A stretch of DNA of 64,000 bases from contig CM043962.1 of NCBI GenBank assembly GCA_014529385.2, forward strand, positions 123,556,470-123,620,469. The letters are read 5' to 3'. Positions within the stretch are counted from its first letter, which is position 1, and the number at the start of each line of letters is the position of its first letter. Below the pieces are notes generated by a model. That model searched no databases. It was not told the origin of the DNA and saw nothing but the letters and a program-made list of their open reading frames with translations. Source of the stretch: Adiantum capillus-veneris. Taxonomy: Eukaryota; Streptophyta; Polypodiopsida; Polypodiales; Pteridaceae. A program made the position numbers and the translations under genes. Of the stretch, positions 60,612 through 64,000 are shown in pieces.

Positions 60612-61066
60612 TAAGCTGACTGATAAATTAAGTTGAAGTGGTCTAATATAGTGGCAGAAATAGACAAGCGCTAGTAGTTGCATCACTTAAAAATATGCAC
60701 AGATTCTCACGCCTAGACAGTTCTAATGTATCGATTAGAATACTGCCCATTCTTTCTCCAAAGTACCTTGTAATTCAAGTGCAAACATTCATATAGGTCA
60801 CTCAAGAAATAGTTTGTCGAGGTTGGGATCCAGGGGGCACGCAATCTGCAGTGTGCAATTGCCTTACATTCTTGTGCAGAATTTCTTCATGTGGCTGTGA
60901 GATCTATGCCACCTCAGCAGCCAGAAATTCCATGTATTGGCGTGCAATAACCATCTCCCAAGTCAATAGTCAGAAATCTTTATTTTCTGCATGTTGATGT
61001 GGTAGAAGTTGGTGATGTATGTAGATGATTGCTTGCAAGGCCGTAGGTGGCAGTGGCTCTTGGTTG
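60612..61066. repeat. Left arm of a long inverted repeat
   Basis: This arm, reverse-complemented, matches 62051-62496. Examples: AGTGGTCTAATATAGTGGCA here against TGCCACTATATTAGACCACC there, and ACATTCTTGTGCAGAATTTC against AAATTCTGCACAAGAAGGCT. By eye about 75-80% identical with small indels. Confidence 0.8.
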
Positions 61067-62050
61067 CAAGCGACAGCGCTCCCCCCCCTCTTCCCCCGGC
61101 TGCCTCGGGATTGTGATCGCCGGAAATGGTAGTACAGTGACCAATCTTGTAAAACGTGATTCCACCATGGCTCCTGGCCTCTCCTGGTTGCTTGTTTTAC
61201 AGGGAATGCCATTCCCTACACCTTGACAGCATGTTGCATTTTCATCATTTATGTTTTGTACCTTTTCTTAAGTATGTTGAGCAATATGTGAAATTATGAT
61301 ATGATGTTTCCTTAATTAAGCCCATCAAAAAGCTTTGTAAATTTGCCGGGAAGAACTATAATTTGTAAATCCCAATTGCACAAGGTGCATAATATCCTCC
61401 ACAATTGGAGAAATATTTTCAATGAACGAATGCCAAGCAATAGGCAAGCTGTGGTAGTGACATCAGAGATGCCCATGGTTTGGTAACCATGATGGGTCAA
61501 GTATAATTTGTATACTTAACACTTTTACCACCATCAGACAATCCAATTTATCAATTTATTTCTACCCTAGGGACAATACACATTCATTTTGATCAAGGTG
61601 TGACGTGCACAATCATTAACGGTCAGAACATGTAAAAATTTCTTGGGCTTAAGAGTATTGTGCTGGTGAAATGCATGGTCACAAATGCACCAGCATGCAC
61701 CAGCTATTTGTCATATCTACAACTATGCAGGTCGTCTTGTGACTACCAATTTTGGCATAGTTGCACCAGTTAATCATATGTTTTGCTGATAATTGGTGCA
61801 CACATTGCCACATCCTTGCTTGCAAACATGGTACAGCTTTTTTGGTGCCAAATGAAGAAGTTAGTTTGTCTAGCAAGATCGGAACCCATTTTATCAAGCT
61901 GACCAAGCAGCAGATGCCACACCGATATTTCTAAACTGGTATAGGTGACTTGTGGATTCCCTTCCCTTGCTTGATAATGAGTACTTCATGTTTCTACCTC
62001 ATAGGAATTTATTCACTTTTGAAAACTTTCGGAAAGAGCGTGGATACCTC
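61067..62050. other. Spacer of the long inverted repeat
   Basis: About 980 bp. No transposase or other domain is recognised; ORFs are under 80 codons. A C-rich run CCCCCCCCTCTTCCCCC lies near 61081. Confidence 0.5.
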
Positions 62051-62496
62051 CAACTGGCAAGAGCCACTGGCTTGTGGCCTTGCACACAATTATCCGCATA
62101 TATTGCCAACTTTTAACACATCAACATGCAAAAAATGGATATTTTTGACTTGCTAAGTTGGCAGATGGTTATTTCACGCTAGTGCATGGAATTTCTGGCT
62201 GCTGAGAAGGCATAGATCCCACAGCCACATGAACAAATTCTGCACAAGAAGGCTAGGCAATGGCATAGTGCAGATTGTGTGCGACTTCGATAAATTATTC
62301 TCTAATAACCTGAATGAATGTTTGCACTTTAATTCGAAGAAACATTGGAGAAAGAATGGGCACTATTCCAAGTAATACATTATAACGTTCTAGGTATGAG
62401 AAACCGTGCGTATTTTTGTAGTGAATCAACTGCTAACCCTCGTCTATTTCTGCCACTATATTAGACCACCTCAATTTACATCTTAGTTCTGCTTAT
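62051..62496. repeat. Right arm of a long inverted repeat
   Basis: Inverted partner of 60612-61066. Similarity fades outside both arms. I did not find a convincing target duplication at the outer edges. Confidence 0.8.
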
Positions 62497-63417
62497 CCAG
62501 ACTTCTCTTCTCTTCTACAAGAAGCCACTGCCCACATATACCTCTGTATCTTAAAAGTTTGACACATACATAACTTAACCAGAGTGGTGGAGCCTAGGCA
62601 AAAATTCACAAGTGGCACAGAACTGCTCTGAACTTTTGTGAACAGCACATTGGTGTACAATTTTGCCCCGCATGTTTGATATTGAAAAGCTAGAGTCAAT
62701 TGTCTTTTTACACAAGAATAACAAGATTAAGCCCGGGCAGATCATAAAACAAAGGGCTAAAAATTAGGCTCATCTAAGTTCTTGGAGGTAAAATATACTG
62801 GATCTCTGACCAAGACTGTTTAGGTGAAATAATTTGTCGAAGAACATTGAGGGGCATTTTACATACACAAATTTCATCTATCATAACTCATCAAACCAAA
62901 AGCTACACTTTCATATGATGCAGCTCATGCTGATACCAAAAGTTGGTCACATAATCACTCCAACCCTTGCAAAAAACCGAAACAAAGCTAAAGAGGATTC
63001 TTCATGAGAAAAGGGTGAAAAATCAATCTAAGAGTGGGAGTGTACACACCATTGGACGCTTTTTGCCCAAACACCAAGGAATTAGAACATTGACTTTCGC
63101 AAGCTGTTGCTGATGCTAGCAGCATGGACTCAACATAGGGACTTCAACAACCGCAAAACAGAGAGCATTGCTTTCTGTAGAAGATGCACACCCCCCCAAT
63201 TCCCAAATCCTTTTCTCTCCCTCAATACCTCTTCTTGATAGATTGTTACAAACTGGTCGAGCATGCACAGCACTCGCCAAGTCAATCATAGAAGGCCCGT
63301 GCTTCCTGCTGCTCAGAAGAATTTTTGTGGACGTCTCTTTTGCATTGAAGCAGGAAACACTTTTCAACACCAGGCGCACACACATTCAACTATTTACCTT
63401 GCTTCCCTAAGTGTTCC
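62497..63417. other. Intergenic region and presumed 3' UTR of the PPR gene
   Basis: No ORF with support. The part nearest 63417 should hold the minus-strand 3' UTR. Confidence 0.45.
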
Positions 63418-64000
63418 TCATAGGCAGTATGAAGCAGGTACATATGCATTCTTGCTCCACTTCTTGGCCGCGTACGCTTTTCGTTCTAACCGCCTTTCCA
63501 CCTCTACAGACATCTGTTCAACATCCTTGTCTAATCTCAGCTTTGCAAGCCACCCTCTAAAAGTTATGAGCATATTTGTTCCAAATTTGAATTTCTTGCT
63601 CTCAAGCTTCTCTACTATCCCCAAAGCTTCACTGAGCATGTTCTTCTTTTCGCATGCAGTCAACAGCCGGGCTAAAGCCTTGTCTGTGGGTTCAATCCCC
63701 GCTGCTACCATATTATTAAACACTTCAATAGCGCGTGTAACGTCTTCATCTTTGGCATATGCATCCATTAAAGCAGAGTAGGACCTCCTTTCTGGGTACA
63801 ACAGCTTTGCTTGCATGAGCTGAAATACTCGTTCGGCGTCCTCAACTTGACCGATATTTCCATATCCTCTTATAAGAGAGATAAAAATCTCTTTCTTCAG
63901 CGGCAGGTCTGCACACTCCATTTTTTCTAAAAATAATTCCGCTTCTGCGGCATAGCCCAATTGGCAATAAGCTTCAATAACAGCACAATAAGTAATTGTG
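63418..64000 (-). CDS. Pentatricopeptide-repeat (PPR) protein, C-terminal part (cut by window edge)
   Basis: The minus-strand frame is open from the right window edge to a TGA at 63418-63420, about 193 codons. It shows successive 35-residue PPR motifs: TYCAVIEAYCQLGYAAEAEL, then FISLIRGYGNIGQVEDAERV, then SYSALMDAYAKDEDVTRAIE and a weaker one around LARLLTACEKKNMLSEALGI. The tail is basic (ERRLERKAYAAKKW) and lacks the E/DYW extensions of editing factors, so a P-class protein is likely. Such proteins bind organelle RNA in mitochondria or plastids. The target peptide and most repeats lie beyond the window. It converges on the aldehyde dehydrogenase gene. Confidence 0.88.
   Translation of the reverse strand, partial: TITYCAVIEAYCQLGYAAEAELFLEKMECADLPLKKEIFISLIRGYGNIGQVEDAERVFQLMQAKLLYPERRSYSALMDAYAKDEDVTRAIEVFNNMVAAGIEPTDKALARLLTACEKKNMLSEALGIVEKLESKKFKFGTNMLITFRGWLAKLRLDKDVEQMSVEVERRLERKAYAAKKWSKNAYVPASYCL

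Noticed and set aside
60970-61212. 80-residue minus-strand ORF in the inverted repeat
   Set aside because: No domain; overlaps another frame and half lies in the repeat arm.
61679-61906. 75-residue minus-strand ORF in the inverted-repeat spacer as possible transposase
   Set aside because: No transposase or integrase motif; too short and isolated.

Overview
The window is nuclear DNA from a flowering plant. Two ordinary host genes support this: a mitochondrial-type family-2 aldehyde dehydrogenase gene whose ten coding introns are all GT-AG, and the 3' part of a pentatricopeptide-repeat (PPR) gene. The rest is mostly nested Ty3/gypsy LTR retrotransposons, several primed from the initiator-methionine tRNA. 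Species cannot be fixed from the sequence. About the left 53 kb is repeat-dominated; the right 11 kb is gene-bearing.

Layout. 1-2.7 kb: the end of a gag/protease-type element carrying repeated W(I/V)PK motifs, then an unidentified 140-codon ORF. 2.9-4.5 kb: a gag-like relict and two copies of a palindromic repeat core. 4.5-9.65 kb (minus): an old, 3'-truncated chromovirus with its 5' LTR. 11.5-26.6 kb (minus): a very old element (gag, protease, W(I/V)PK tract; no reverse transcriptase or integrase seen), split by a gag-only LTR element (15031-22741) and by a chromovirus solo LTR (23328-25078, perfect 5-bp target duplication). 27.1-29.8 kb: a degenerate tandem array of about 283-bp period centred on a 20-bp palindrome. 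29933-41192 (plus): a Tat-lineage element with two RNase H domains, an internal 248-bp tandem duplication and structurally different LTRs. 41.2-43.8 kb: unidentified sequence. 43788-52588 (minus): a very young chromovirus (LTRs about 99.7% identical by eye) that nevertheless has three pol frame breaks. 52.6-54.7 kb: a LINE-like zinc-binding relict and dense microsatellites.

55.0-60.2 kb holds the aldehyde dehydrogenase gene (11 coding exons, 539 codons plus stop, catalytic residues intact). It converges on the PPR gene at 63418-64000 (minus). Between them lies a long imperfect inverted repeat (arms about 450 bp, spacer about 1 kb).

The most unusual signals are: (1) the palindrome-centred array beside a minus-strand gag, with a variant of the same core beside another gag-like relict; (2) the gag-protease-W(I/V)PK family with no polymerase or integrase, seen twice; (3) an identical frame break in reverse transcriptase in both an old and a young chromovirus copy, which implies long-term inheritance of a broken or recoded pol; and (4) the long inverted repeat between the two host genes. 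No computation or database search was possible. Identities are by-eye counts and family names rest on recognised motifs.
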